DNA of 64,000 bases, taken from assembly GCF_003614925.1 (NCBI RefSeq), contig NZ_QYLP01000012.1, positions 1 through 64,000 on the forward strand, given 5' to 3'. Made by a program: the position numbers and the translations under genes. Of this stretch, positions 27,494-38,400 are shown piece by piece. The notes beneath the pieces are model-generated. The model made no database searches. It saw only the letters and a list, made by a program, of their open reading frames with translations, and had not been told where the DNA came from. The DNA comes from Arthrobacter celericrescens (GTDB lineage Bacteria; Actinomycetota; Actinomycetes; Actinomycetales; Micrococcaceae). Numbering within the stretch: position 1 is the first letter of the stretch; the number at the start of each line of letters is the position of its first letter.

Positions 27494-29958
27494 TGCTGCT
27501 GTTCCTTCCCGGCACCGTTGTCCGGCTCCGTGTTCCTGCGGAACACGGAGCGGAGGCGGTGCGGTTTGAGGTTGCCGTCCCGGATCGCGGTGCGTGCCTC
27601 GGCCAGCAGGGAGCGCGGCGAGAACCGCGCCTGCTGGCGTTTCCAGAAGCCCACGTTGCTGGTGATGTCCTTGAGGGAGCCGTCCACGATTTCCCAGTAC
27701 TTCCGCACTTCTTCTTCGCTGGGCTGGCCCGCCCCGAAGATCGCGGCGTCGGCACGGCCGGCGAGCATCGTCGTCGTCGAACTGTTCACGGGGAACGCCT
27801 CGGCGATCACCCCGGCGGATTCCCGGCGGGTGGCCTTGCCGTCGATGGCGGCGCCCATGTCGGTGGCGAGGCTGACCACCTCGCTCCACCCGCCGCCGAC
27901 GCGCTGCGCCGGGTGGCCGGTGTTCAGCCGGCTCTTCCGGCGCCGCAGCTTCAGCAGCAGGATCAGCGCCAGCGGCAGCGCAAGGACCACCAGCGGAAGC
28001 AAGGCGGTGCCGATCGCGGCCAGCAGCGCACCCCAGAACAGCCAGGGGTTGTTCTTCTTCTCGTCGGCGTCCAGGGCGTCCGGGGTGGAATCCGGCGGCA
28101 GGTCCGCCGGCTCCTGCGGCGGGGGCGGCGGCTGCAGGACCTGCGGCTTGGGCTTGGACTTGGTCTGCGGGTCCGGCGGGATGGGCACGTTGTCCTTGGG
28201 CGGAGTGGGATCGAAGGCCACCCAGCCCACCCGGTCGAAGGCCACTTCCACCCAGGCGTGCACGTCCTTGCCCTTGATCGGGATGTCCGCGCCGCCGTTT
28301 TCGGGGCTCTTCGGGTCCGGGTAGAAACCCATCACCACGCGGGACGGGATGCCCAGGTGGCGCAGCATCAGGGACATGGCCACGGCATACTGCTCGTCGT
28401 CGCCGAGCATCTGCTTGGCGGTCAGCAGGCTGCGGACGCGGGCGGCGCTGTGGCCGGGCAGGCTGGGAAGCTGCCCGTCCGCCACCAGGCCGTTGCTGAA
28501 CGCACCGGACTTCTGGAAGTGGGCCTCGATCTGGCGCACCCGGTCGATCGCCGTGGGCGCGTCGGCGGACAACTCGTTGGCCTGCGACCCCACCACCGGC
28601 GGCACCTCTTCGGCCACCGGCAGCGACAGCTTGGCGAAGTCGTACTGGGTCAGCTGCCCGTGCTCCAGCGTGCCCGGATCGGAGACCTTCACGGTGTAGT
28701 TGTCGCCCTGGCTGAGGCCCTTGGTGGTCACCGCGGTGTCCGTGCCGGCGTTGAAGTACAGGCCGGACGCCGCCTGGGAACCGTTGGCGAAGCTGATGCC
28801 GGTGGTGTGGCGGCCGCCGGGCACGAAGTAGCCCTGGTAGTCCCCCACCGTGATGTCCAGCGTGTAAGTGGTTCCCGCTGCGGCCTCCTCCGGCTGGCTA
28901 TTCAGCGCCCGCGCGTCGCCCACCTTGTTGAAGCTGCCGGAGCCGTTCGGATCCATGTTGTAGTTCAGGCCGTTGAAGGAATCCAGGGCGGCAAGGCGCA
29001 CCCGGCCGTCCTTGGGCAGGCCCTTGACGGTGAAGAGGGTGTCGTCCTTCTTGTCCTTGACGAATTCCCGGAAGCTGGCCAGGGGTGTGATGTAGTCGCG
29101 CGGGTCGAACGGCGGAACGATGCTGTTGCGCAGCACCTTGCGGTCGTCCGTGGCCGTGATGAGCGGAGAGGCGACGGCGGTGATCCCGACGGCGGCCGCG
29201 ATCACCGCGGCGGCCATCCCCAGCCGGCGCAGGCGTCCGCGCCGTGCCGTCCGGGCGTCGGCCTCGGGACGGTTCGCGGACACCCTGCGGGTGTCGTTGC
29301 GCCGCAGCACGTCACGCCGGAACGTCGCCCAGACAATGGCGACGATGGCGACGCCCACGCCGCGTTCGACGTTGAGGAACGCCGCGCTGGTGCTGAACAG
29401 GATCCCGGTGACGAACAGTGCCATCACGGGCAGCAACGGCCAGTACGGGCTCTTCAGCCGCCAGGCGAGCAGGCCAGCCGCCACGGCACAGAGCAGTGCG
29501 CTGAGGAAGGGCACGATCAGCATTCCGCCCGCGGTGCCCACCGGGACGCCGACGGTCAGCATGTCCTTCCAGGCGAACACGACGCCCAGCAGCAGGGTGC
29601 GGAGGGAGTCAAGGCTGGGCAGCACAGCAGCGATGGCGGCGTCCGGCACCGCCAGGGCCGTGCCCAGGAGCATGTAGGCGCCGAAGGCCAGTGCCACGGT
29701 GATGAGCAGGCCGAGGCGGTAATGCGCATTGGCGGCAGCAAGGGCCAAGCCGGTCACGATCCCGCCGAAACCGGCCAGGAGGAAATGCGGATCGCCACCG
29801 AAGCTCTGGCTGAACCCGAGCACGCCCAGGCCCAGCAGCAGGACCAGGGCGCCGGCGTCGAGCGCTGTGTGCCACAGGGGACGGCCGTCCGCGAAGGCGG
29901 ACTGTGCGGGCTGCTTCCGGGCAGCGCGCCGCGGGCGGGAAGTCTGGGTGGAGCTCAT
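27490..29958 (-). CDS. TgpA-like membrane transglutaminase-fold protein, catalytic Cys replaced
   Basis: 822 aa. Several membrane helices (about 30-230), a large external region with the transglutaminase-like domain (about 470-590), another membrane helix near 645-680, and a cytoplasmic tail. The His (HAWVEVAF, near 567) and Asp (VAFDPTPP, near 581) of the papain-like triad are present. At the Cys position the sequence reads GDDEQYAVAM (near 519), where active homologues have a Cys before the acidic-aromatic pair. It is therefore probably a noncatalytic, substrate-binding version. It is paired with DUF58 and MoxR, the standard partners of this family. Overlaps DUF58 by 4 nt. Confidence 0.88.
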   Translation of the reverse strand: MSSTQTSRPRRAARKQPAQSAFADGRPLWHTALDAGALVLLLGLGVLGFSQSFGGDPHFLLAGFGGIVTGLALAAANAHYRLGLLITVALAFGAYMLLGTALAVPDAAIAAVLPSLDSLRTLLLGVVFAWKDMLTVGVPVGTAGGMLIVPFLSALLCAVAAGLLAWRLKSPYWPLLPVMALFVTGILFSTSAAFLNVERGVGVAIVAIVWATFRRDVLRRNDTRRVSANRPEADARTARRGRLRRLGMAAAVIAAAVGITAVASPLITATDDRKVLRNSIVPPFDPRDYITPLASFREFVKDKKDDTLFTVKGLPKDGRVRLAALDSFNGLNYNMDPNGSGSFNKVGDARALNSQPEEAAAGTTYTLDITVGDYQGYFVPGGRHTTGISFANGSQAASGLYFNAGTDTAVTTKGLSQGDNYTVKVSDPGTLEHGQLTQYDFAKLSLPVAEEVPPVVGSQANELSADAPTAIDRVRQIEAHFQKSGAFSNGLVADGQLPSLPGHSAARVRSLLTAKQMLGDDEQYAVAMSLMLRHLGIPSRVVMGFYPDPKSPENGGADIPIKGKDVHAWVEVAFDRVGWVAFDPTPPKDNVPIPPDPQTKSKPKPQVLQPPPPPQEPADLPPDSTPDALDADEKKNNPWLFWGALLAAIGTALLPLVVLALPLALILLLKLRRRKSRLNTGHPAQRVGGGWSEVVSLATDMGAAIDGKATRRESAGVIAEAFPVNSSTTTMLAGRADAAIFGAGQPSEEEVRKYWEIVDGSLKDITSNVGFWKRQQARFSPRSLLAEARTAIRDGNLKPHRLRSVFRRNTEPDNGAGKEQQQ

Positions 29959-31346
29959 GCGGCTGCCTTCCGGAGGACGAGGGCGAGGTCGTCGAGGTCG
30001 CCGACGGTCAGGACGGTCAGGTCTGCGATGTTCGCACGGGCCGCGGGGGCACCGGCCTGCACCCGCACGGCGAGGCTGCGCACGCCGGCGGGAACCGAGG
30101 CAGCCGCCGAACGCAGCTGGGTGGCGGTCACGCCGCTGCCCACGACGAAAAAGACCACCGAGGCGTTCGGGACGGTGTCGGCCAGGGTCCGGGCGAGGTC
30201 GACGGCGGTGCGCCGCATGGGTGCGCCCACGATCCTGGTCATGTCATCCAGGAGGTTGCGGCCGGTTTCGCAGCGCAACGGTCCCTTCTGCGTCAGGACG
30301 TCGAGCTCCCGCTGTTCGCGGATGGCCTGCCGGCCGATGGACGCAGCCACGGAGATCGCGAGTTCGAACTCGGTTTCCGATTCGTACTCGTCCGTGTTGA
30401 TGGACAGCGAAATGGCCAGGTGGGCGCGCCGGGTCTCTTCGAACTGGCGGACCATCAGCTTGTTGGTGCGGGCGGTGGTCTTCCAGTGGATGTGCCTGCG
30501 GTCATCGCCGGGCACGTAGTCGCGCAGGGCGTGGAAGGACACGTCGGCGCTGGAAAGCTCGGTGGTGGGCATGCCTTCGAGGTCGCGGATGAAACCGGCC
30601 GCCGAACCGGCCAGCACCGTGGTCTTCGGGTGCACGTACAGGTCCACCGGGTCCGTCCACAGGACGCGGCGTCGCAGCAGGTGCAGCGGATCGGCCCGCA
30701 CGGAGCGTACCGGGCCGACGACGATCACGGCACGGCGCGCCGTCGGGATCGTGAAGAGGTCCTCATGCACCTGGGCCGGCTTCATCCGGGGCAGGTGGAA
30801 GACCGCGGTGTTGCTGCCCACCGGAAGCTCGAGGTCCGCCGGCAGCAGCGGCCGGGTGGAGGTATTGGAGACAGCGATGCTGCCGACGGCGTCATCGCCC
30901 ACCGCCACGCGGGTCCGGGACATGTCGAGCACCACGCCGTAGGCGGAGCGGCCGAGGATGAACGCCACGGCGAAGAGGAACAGCAGGAAGGCCACGAGCG
31001 CTGCCGACTTCGCCTCCTGCCAGCCCCAGGACTGGCCGGCGATCCACAGCAGCACGGCGGCGGCCAGGACCACCCAGCCGAGGATGCTGACCACGGACAG
31101 GGAGGGCCAGGCGTACGCGAGCCAGAGGCTGCGTACCCTCTTCCAGAGCGGGGCGAGCCATTCTGCCAGGGCCTGGGACGCTTCGCGCCAGACGGCGGCC
31201 GGGTGCAGCTTCGACGGGAGCGTGCCCGGACGGGCGGCAGGCGCCTTGCCGGCCCCTCCCCCGAGGGCGCCGAGACGCTCCCTGAGCGGACCCAGGGAGC
31301 GTGTGACGGATGCAGCAGCCCGTTTCAAGGGTGTGCCGGTAGACAT
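29955..31346 (-). CDS. DUF58 membrane protein
   Basis: 463 aa. Two membrane helices at about 73-95 and 108-132 are followed by the DUF58 core with YVPGDDRRHIHWKTTART near residue 275 and a VWA-like fold around it (VVFFVVGSG near 395). DUF58 proteins accompany MoxR ATPases and are thought to act as their membrane-bound, metal-adhesion-site type partners in the assembly or maturation of extracytoplasmic complexes. The gene is 33 nt after moxR and overlaps the transglutaminase-like gene. A low-complexity N-terminal stretch precedes the helices. Confidence 0.88.
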   Translation of the reverse strand: MSTGTPLKRAAASVTRSLGPLRERLGALGGGAGKAPAARPGTLPSKLHPAAVWREASQALAEWLAPLWKRVRSLWLAYAWPSLSVVSILGWVVLAAAVLLWIAGQSWGWQEAKSAALVAFLLFLFAVAFILGRSAYGVVLDMSRTRVAVGDDAVGSIAVSNTSTRPLLPADLELPVGSNTAVFHLPRMKPAQVHEDLFTIPTARRAVIVVGPVRSVRADPLHLLRRRVLWTDPVDLYVHPKTTVLAGSAAGFIRDLEGMPTTELSSADVSFHALRDYVPGDDRRHIHWKTTARTNKLMVRQFEETRRAHLAISLSINTDEYESETEFELAISVAASIGRQAIREQRELDVLTQKGPLRCETGRNLLDDMTRIVGAPMRRTAVDLARTLADTVPNASVVFFVVGSGVTATQLRSAAASVPAGVRSLAVRVQAGAPAARANIADLTVLTVGDLDDLALVLRKAAA

Positions 31347-31379
31347 GTTGAGACCTTTTGTTTGCGGAACCGGGGAGCG

Positions 31380-32351
31380 TCAGACGTTGGCGCGGTGCTG
31401 CGGGGCGGCGACGTCGTTGAGGACGCGCTGGAGGACGGCCTCGGCGGTGGCGCCGGAGAACTCTGCTTCCGGGTCCATGACGAAGCGGTGGGTCCAGACA
31501 ACCCCGGCCAGTTCCTTGATGTCGTCCGGCAGGACGTAGTTGCGTCCCTGCCCGGCCGCCCAGACCTTTGCCGCACGCACCATCGCCAAGGCACCACGCA
31601 CCGAGACGCCGAGCCTGGTTTCGGGGGCGTTGCGGGTCTCCTCGCACAGGCGCGAGATGTATTCGAGCACCGCTGAATCAATGTGGGTGGTGGCCGCGAG
31701 GTCAGCCATGTCGGCCACGGCCTGGGTGGTGATGATCGGACTGAGGTCGCGCGAACGGTCCTTCAGGTTGCTCCCGCCCAGCAGCTGCACGGTGGACGCG
31801 TGGTCCGGGTAGCCGATGGAGGTCTTGATGAGGAAGCGGTCCAGCTGGGCTTCGGGCAGGCGGTACGTGCCGGCCTGTTCGATCGGGTTCTGGGTGGCGA
31901 GCACCATGAACGGGCGGCCGGCTTCGTAGGTGGTGCCGTCCACGGTCACCCGGGACTCCTCCATGACCTCCAGGAGCGCGGACTGGGTCTTCGGCGAGGC
32001 ACGGTTGATTTCGTCGGCCAGCACAATGTTGCTGAAGATCGGGCCCTTGTGGAACTCGAACTTCTGGGTCTTCTGGTCGTAGATGGTCACGCCGGTGACG
32101 TCCGAGGGCAGCAGGTCAGGTGTGAACTGGATGCGGTTGTGGGAGCCTTGGACGGTGGCTGCGAGGGCCCGGGCCAGGGAGGTCTTGCCTGTGCCGGGGG
32201 CGTCCTCGAAAAGGACGTGGCCCTCGGCGAGCATCGCCGTGAAGGTCAGCCGGATGACGTGGGACTTGCCCAACACGGCCTGGCCGACGTTGCCGACCAG
32301 CTTTTCAAACGTGTCCGCGAACCAGGCCGCCTGCTCGCTTGTCATTGTCAT
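31380..32351 (-). CDS. MoxR-family AAA+ ATPase
   Basis: 323 aa. Walker A is DAPGTGKTSLARAL near residue 48-60, Walker B LADEINRASPKTQSALLEVMEE near 110, with sensor and arginine-finger segments (LATQNPIEQAGTYRLPEAQLDRF) standard for MoxR. It would work as a chaperone-like hexamer on the DUF58/transglutaminase-like pair downstream. The gene is 110 nt after the stop of the giant surface protein. I see no strong hairpin in that gap, so read-through is possible. Confidence 0.93.
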   Translation of the reverse strand: MTMTSEQAAWFADTFEKLVGNVGQAVLGKSHVIRLTFTAMLAEGHVLFEDAPGTGKTSLARALAATVQGSHNRIQFTPDLLPSDVTGVTIYDQKTQKFEFHKGPIFSNIVLADEINRASPKTQSALLEVMEESRVTVDGTTYEAGRPFMVLATQNPIEQAGTYRLPEAQLDRFLIKTSIGYPDHASTVQLLGGSNLKDRSRDLSPIITTQAVADMADLAATTHIDSAVLEYISRLCEETRNAPETRLGVSVRGALAMVRAAKVWAAGQGRNYVLPDDIKELAGVVWTHRFVMDPEAEFSGATAEAVLQRVLNDVAAPQHRANV

Positions 32352-32461
32352 GTCGTGGATCCTTCGTTTAGGTGTTGTCCGGGCGGCCGTTCTGGAGTGC
32401 CTGGCCTGGGTTATTCAATTCGGTGTACAAGTTTACGCGGTTGATGCCGCGCGGTGCGTAG

Positions 32462-35400
32462 CTAGCAGGGCCGGCTGCCGGACACAAAGTGCACGGTGTC
32501 TGCCCGGACCCAGCGGCCGCTGAGGTTCTTGCCCGAGGCCGAGGCCCCGCTGATGTGGAGCCAGCCGCTGCCGCCCCACGGGCTGCCGCAGCGGTCCACC
32601 GGCGTTCCGCCGTCGGTGGTGCTCAGCCACGGCGACGGAGCGCCGGGTCCGCCCGGGCTCGCCACGCCGTAGCAGCGCTTCGGCGTGCCGCCGTCGTACC
32701 CGTTGCCGCCGGTGACTTCGGTGCAGCTGTTGATGTCCGCACCGTTCACGGCGACGCGGTTCGGCGGCGGGGGCGGGGTCGGGTCGTTGCCGGTGGTGGC
32801 ATTGGCGCTGCCGATGCCGCCGGCCACCACGGTCACAGCACGGACCCTGAGGTTGTGCTGCTGGTCCCAGCCGCCGCCTCCGCGGTCGTAGCGGTTGGCC
32901 TTGCCCACATTGATCCAGCCGCCGTTGTCGTAGCTGACCTCGAAGTGGTCCAGCGGACGCCCGTTCATGTTCGGGTTGTTCCAGGTCCAGTGCACGTCGC
33001 CGTCACCGGTGGCGGACTTGCCGCCGTTGACGTTCGGGGCATCGGGCGGGCCGTAGGGGTTGCCGCTGCCGATGGCCTTGGCGTCGCCGGAGATGTTGGC
33101 CTTGATGGAGCGGGCCACGATGTTGACGGTGACGTCGGTGCCGTTCGGCTGGCCTCCGATGGTGCCGCCGCCGGGCGCGATGGGCCCGGAACCGTAGGCG
33201 GTGCGCCAGCTGTATTCGATCTCGCTCTCCTGCGAACCGTTGCGCTGGGCCGCGGTCAGTGGAGTGAAGGTCAGCCGCAGCTGCCCGCTGCTGCCGGTGG
33301 GCGCCACGGTGCCGCTGTTCACGGTGCCTGGCTTGCCCGCCGCGCGGGTGGGCGCCGAGGACTGGCTGGTGCCGCTGGTGCCGGCCTTGTTGGTGGCGGA
33401 AACCGTGAAGGTGTAGTCCGCCTCCGAGTTGTCCACCACCACGTTCTGGGCCGTGGTTCCGACCTTCTGGCTGCTGACCACTGAACCGCCGCGCAGGGTG
33501 GTCAGGGTGTAGGCCGAGACGGCGTCACCGTTGTTGTCCGGCGCGGCCCAGGTCACCCTGAGCTGGCTCTGGGAGCCGACCGGCTGGGCACTGGCCACCG
33601 TGGGCGCCGACGGCGTCGCCGGAACGCCCGCGGGCACCTCGGCCGCGGAGTAGGGGCTCCACTCGGAGGGGTCCTTGGCGTCGTTGCGGGCCAGGACGCG
33701 CACCTTGTAGGAGACACCGTTCGTCAGGCCCTTCCACACGTAGGTGGTGGAGGTCAGGTTCTGGATCTGCGGGTTCTGCCCTGCCGGGGCCGGCGAGATC
33801 TCCAGGTCGTAGGACTTGATCGGCGAGCCCTTGCTGGCAGGGGCGGTCCACGTGACCGCAAGCTGCTTGTCGCCGAACTTCAGGCCCGGCGCCAGCGGAG
33901 TATCCGGCTTGACGTCGGGACGTACCTCGGCCGAAGCCGGCGACGGCTCGGAATCGCCGATCGCGTTGGTGGCAGTCACCGTGAAGTGGTACTTCACGTT
34001 GTTGGTCAGGCCGTTGAGGGTGCAGGTATTGGCCGGGCAGTCCTGCTGGAATCCGCCCTCGCCCTTCACGGTGTATTTGGTGATGGCCGAGCCGCGGTCG
34101 GCCGGGGCCGTCCAGGTCAGCAGGGCGGTCCTGTCCCCCACGCTCTGCGCCTGCGGCGTCGACGGCGGCATCGGCTTGTCCTTGACGCTCAGCCGGATGC
34201 GCGCCGTGGCCTGGCGGGAGGGATCGCCGGTCTTGTCCGCCACCGTGTAGGCGACGATCATCGAGCCGGTGAACCCCGCGGACGGGGTGACCGTGACGGA
34301 GTCGCCGTTGGCCACGGCCGACCCCTCGCCCGTCTCGGTGACCGCGTTGACGATCTTCAGCGGAGTGTCCGGGAACGGGTTGCTGTCATTGGCCAGCACC
34401 TTGACTGTCACCGGTTTGCCGGCGGACGCGTTAGGTTCCACGTCGTCGCTCGCCACCGGCTTGGGGCGGTTGGACGCGGTCACTGAGAGCTTGTAGGTGG
34501 CCGTGGCCTCCAGGCCGCGCGGGTCCTTGGCCTTGACCTGGACGCTTCCGGCCACGCCTGGCTTCGCCTCGCCCTTTGCGCTCACGCGGAGTGTCCTGCC
34601 GTCGATCCTGGCGTCGAATCCTGCCGGGCTGTCGCCGACCACCTCGTACTTCATGTTTGCCGCGTCCTCGCCGTCGGGATCGCTGGTGAGGCGGCCCAGC
34701 TCGAGGCTGGCGGAGTCGTTCTGCGGCACTTCGAGGGAACTGCCCAGCAGCTTCGGAGGATTGTTCCGGTTGGGGTCCGGGAGCACCTTGGTGCGGATGC
34801 TCAGCGTGGCCTTTTGCCCGTTCGGATCGTCCGGGCCGGTGCCATCAGTGGCTTCGAAGGTGATGGAGCCGGGACCCACATAGTCCTTGCCCGCCGTGTA
34901 CTTGATGGCGGTGCCGCCGTTCGCCACCGGCTCTCCGCCGTCGGCGCCGATGAGCTTGATGCGGTCGGCCTGGCTCAGGCGGGGGCTGCGGCCGTCGCGG
35001 ACTTTCACCCATTCGTTGAGGTCAACAGTTACGGACTGGCCGGCGATGACCTCGATGACCTCGTCCTTGGCGAGGGTGGGAACCTGCTGGCCGATGCCCG
35101 GGACCCAGATGATCGCGGTGGACTTCTGTCCGTCCACGTCCTCCACGGTGTAGGGCACCAATTGCGGGCCGTCGGTCAGCTGGATCACCACGTTGCCGTC
35201 GTTGCCTGGCTTGGCGGTTTCCACGGCGGTGGCGATCTTCAGGTTCTCACCGACGCCGTCGGGATCCTCGTCGTTCTTCAGGACCGGCACGTCCACGGCC
35301 TTCTTGCCCATGGTCTGGGCCGAGGTGACACGGTCGTCGCGGGCGATCGGTGCCAGCAGCGGGATGTTGCCCTTGACGTTGACCCGGATGGTGGCACCGG

Positions 35401-38400
35401 CGGTGGCGCCGCGCTCGTCGACCACCGTGTACCGGAGGTTGACGATCCCTTCCTTCCCGGGTGCGGTCAGGATGATGCGTCCGCTGGTCTTGCTGACGTT
35501 GGCCTGGAGTGCGGGATCGGCTTCGATGCCGTCGGACTTGATGGCGATCCGGTCGCCGTCGGGGTCGGAATCGTTGGCGAGGGCGTCGACGGCGATCTGG
35601 CGGCCCGGGCGCACGGAGACGGTGTCGTCCACGGGGGCGGGTTTCTGGTTGTCTTCGCCCTGCGGGGCGATGCCGACAGTGACGGTTCCGGAGTTGACGG
35701 CACCCTGGCGGTCGATCACCTTGTAGCGGAAGGTATCGGTACCTGCGCCGTCGCCGGCGGCCACGAAGTCGATGAAGCTGCTGCCCACCGTCGCTGTACC
35801 CATGCCGGGCGTGCTGTCGATGCCGGTCAGCTGCACGGAGTCGCCGTCGGGATCGATGCCATCAAGCGGTACAGGGATGCGGACGGTGCCCCCGGCCACC
35901 ACGCGGGCGGTCAGGTTCTGCGGCTGCGGACGCGAGTTCTGCGTGCCCTCAAGGGGCAGGATGTGGATGGTCACCGCGGCAGCGCTCTTCTGGCCCTGCG
36001 GGTCCACCGCGTTGTAGATAGCGCGCACGGTCTTGGGCACGGAGCCGGCGATGAAGCGCAGCTTGTCCTCGGAGATGAAGGTCTTGCCGTCGGCCTCCGG
36101 GACGGTCTGCGCCAGGGCCGGGTCCACGTGCAGCTTCTCGCCCTGCGGGTGGGTGTCGTTGGCCAGGACCGGGACGGTGACGACGTCGTTGACGCGCACG
36201 TTCACCTCATCGGGTTTCGGCTGCGGTGCTTCGACGACGGCGGGAGCCGGCACCGGGACCACGGAGACCGTGCCGCTGGCGGACTTGTGCCCGTTGGAAA
36301 TCGTGTAGCGGAAGATGACCGGCTGCTGTGTGCCGAGGACGTCGGTGACCCGCAGGACGCTGTGGTCGATGACGCTGACGGACACCGTGGCGTCCTCAGG
36401 CAGGGTCACGGACTGCAGCACGAGGACGCCGCCGGAGGGATCGGAGTCGTTGGCCAGGGGGTCCACCAGCACGTTGCCGCCCACGGGGAGCAGCGCGACG
36501 TCGTGCACGGCCACCGGGTTCCCGGCGTCCTTGCCGGACTCGACGTCCACCCGGATCAGGCCCTGGGTGCTTTGCGGGCCGTTGCTGGCGATGTAGGTCA
36601 GGTACACGGGGCCGGGGGTGTTGCTGCGGAAGGTGAAGGTGCCGCCGTCGGTCACGGGGCCGAGCTCGGCCGGGCCGGCCGCCTCCACGTGGGCAAGGCG
36701 CAGGGCGCCGCCGTTGGGGTCGACGTCGTTCTTCAGCGGGGCGATCACCAGGTCCTGCCCGACGACGGCGGTCACGTGGTCCGCGTTGACCACCGGCTGC
36801 AGCGCCCCCGGCGGCCGGACGTTGATGACCACGCGGCCGGTGGCCGTGGCGCGGCCGTCCCAGACGGAGATGGTGACGTTCTTCTTGCCGGCGGTGGCGC
36901 CGGAGTCCTGGTAGGTCAGCAGGCCGTCGCGGCGGAACTTGACCTGGTCCTGCGGGTTGTCGGCTTTGGCGTCCATGAGGACGAGGTCGTCGCCGTCGGG
37001 GTCCATCCAGTCGGTGAGGATGTTCTGGCTGACGGTCTTGCCCTGTTCGACGAGCAGCGTGGTGGGGCTGGCGCGTTTGAAGACCGGTGCCTTGTTCTCG
37101 TCCGGTCCCACCACGTGCAGGGTGATCTTGCCGCCGGCGGACAGGCCGCGGCCGTCGGCGGCGTTGTAGTCGATGGTCTCGGTGCCGGGCTTGGCGTCGG
37201 CGGGAACGGAGATCTGGAAGGCGGAGCCGCCGTAGATGTTCTCGATGGACCCCGACTTGGGCGGATTGCCGCCGATCGAGGCGGTGAGGACGTCGCCGTC
37301 GGGGTCGGAGTCGTTGTCCAGCACGCTCATCACGGTGGTCCGGCCCGGGCGGGCGCCGATCTCGTCCGGTTTGGTTTCCGGCGGCCGGTTGGGCTTGGTG
37401 CGGTCCGGCAGCACGTTGATGGTGTTCTCGTCCGCGGAGTCCTCGTCCTGGTCGTCCGACTGGTTCTTCGGCGGGATGACGTCGTCCCAATTGTTGACCA
37501 GCTGCATGTTCTGGTTGACCATCCAGACGTTGCCGGAGTTCACGTCGTTGAGGACCACGAGGTCCCGGTTGACCCGGAACACGTAGCTCGGGGCACCGCT
37601 GGCCTTGGGCACATCGGCGGTCTTGTCGTCGGCGTCGGAGGTGCAGTCGCGGACGTACTTGTTGGCGCCGGCCCAGGCCGAGTGCGTGCAGCCGGCCACC
37701 TGCACCGGGGCGGCGGGCACGCCCTGGCCGCCGAAGGTCACGACGGCGGCGGTGGAGCCGTCAAGCGGTTGCTTGATGAGGGCCTTCGGGGTGGCGACGG
37801 CCACGTAGCTGCTTGCTTCGCTGCTTTGCTGCAGCTTGGCTTCACGGGCGTCCTGGAGCTGGAGCTTGCGCCCGCCCGGCAGGAACAGGTTTCCGCGGGC
37901 AGCGTCCAGGACCACCGGCTTGTCGCCGACGACCGCGAGCTGGATGTCGCCTGCGCCCTTGAGCTCGTCGACCTTCGTGGTTTCGGAGTCCTTCCGTTCG
38001 CCGTTGGCGTCCACCGAGGTGACGGTGATTTCACCCTTCTGCGGGTCCGCCGTGTAGATCCGGTTGTCCTGCCCGACGGCGGAAACCGCACCGGAGGAGG
38101 CCAGCAGCACCGGCTGCGTGCCTTCTTCGTCGAAGCTGTTGATCGTGGAGGGCGACATGGCCCAGACCCGGCCCCTGACCGGGTCGGTGACGGAGAGCAC
38201 TTCGGTGCCGAAGCTGACCTTCGAAGAGGACGGGAGCTGCTTGTCTCCGCCGAGCCGCAGGTTCGCCGCGGAAACCTGGTTGACCGTGGACCCGGTGCTG
38301 TCGTCGACGAAGACGTCGCTGGAGTTCTGCAGCACGTCGAAGGTGGTGCTGGCGGGCGTGACCGCACCGTCGAGCACCCGGGAGGGATAGTTCAGGCGGC

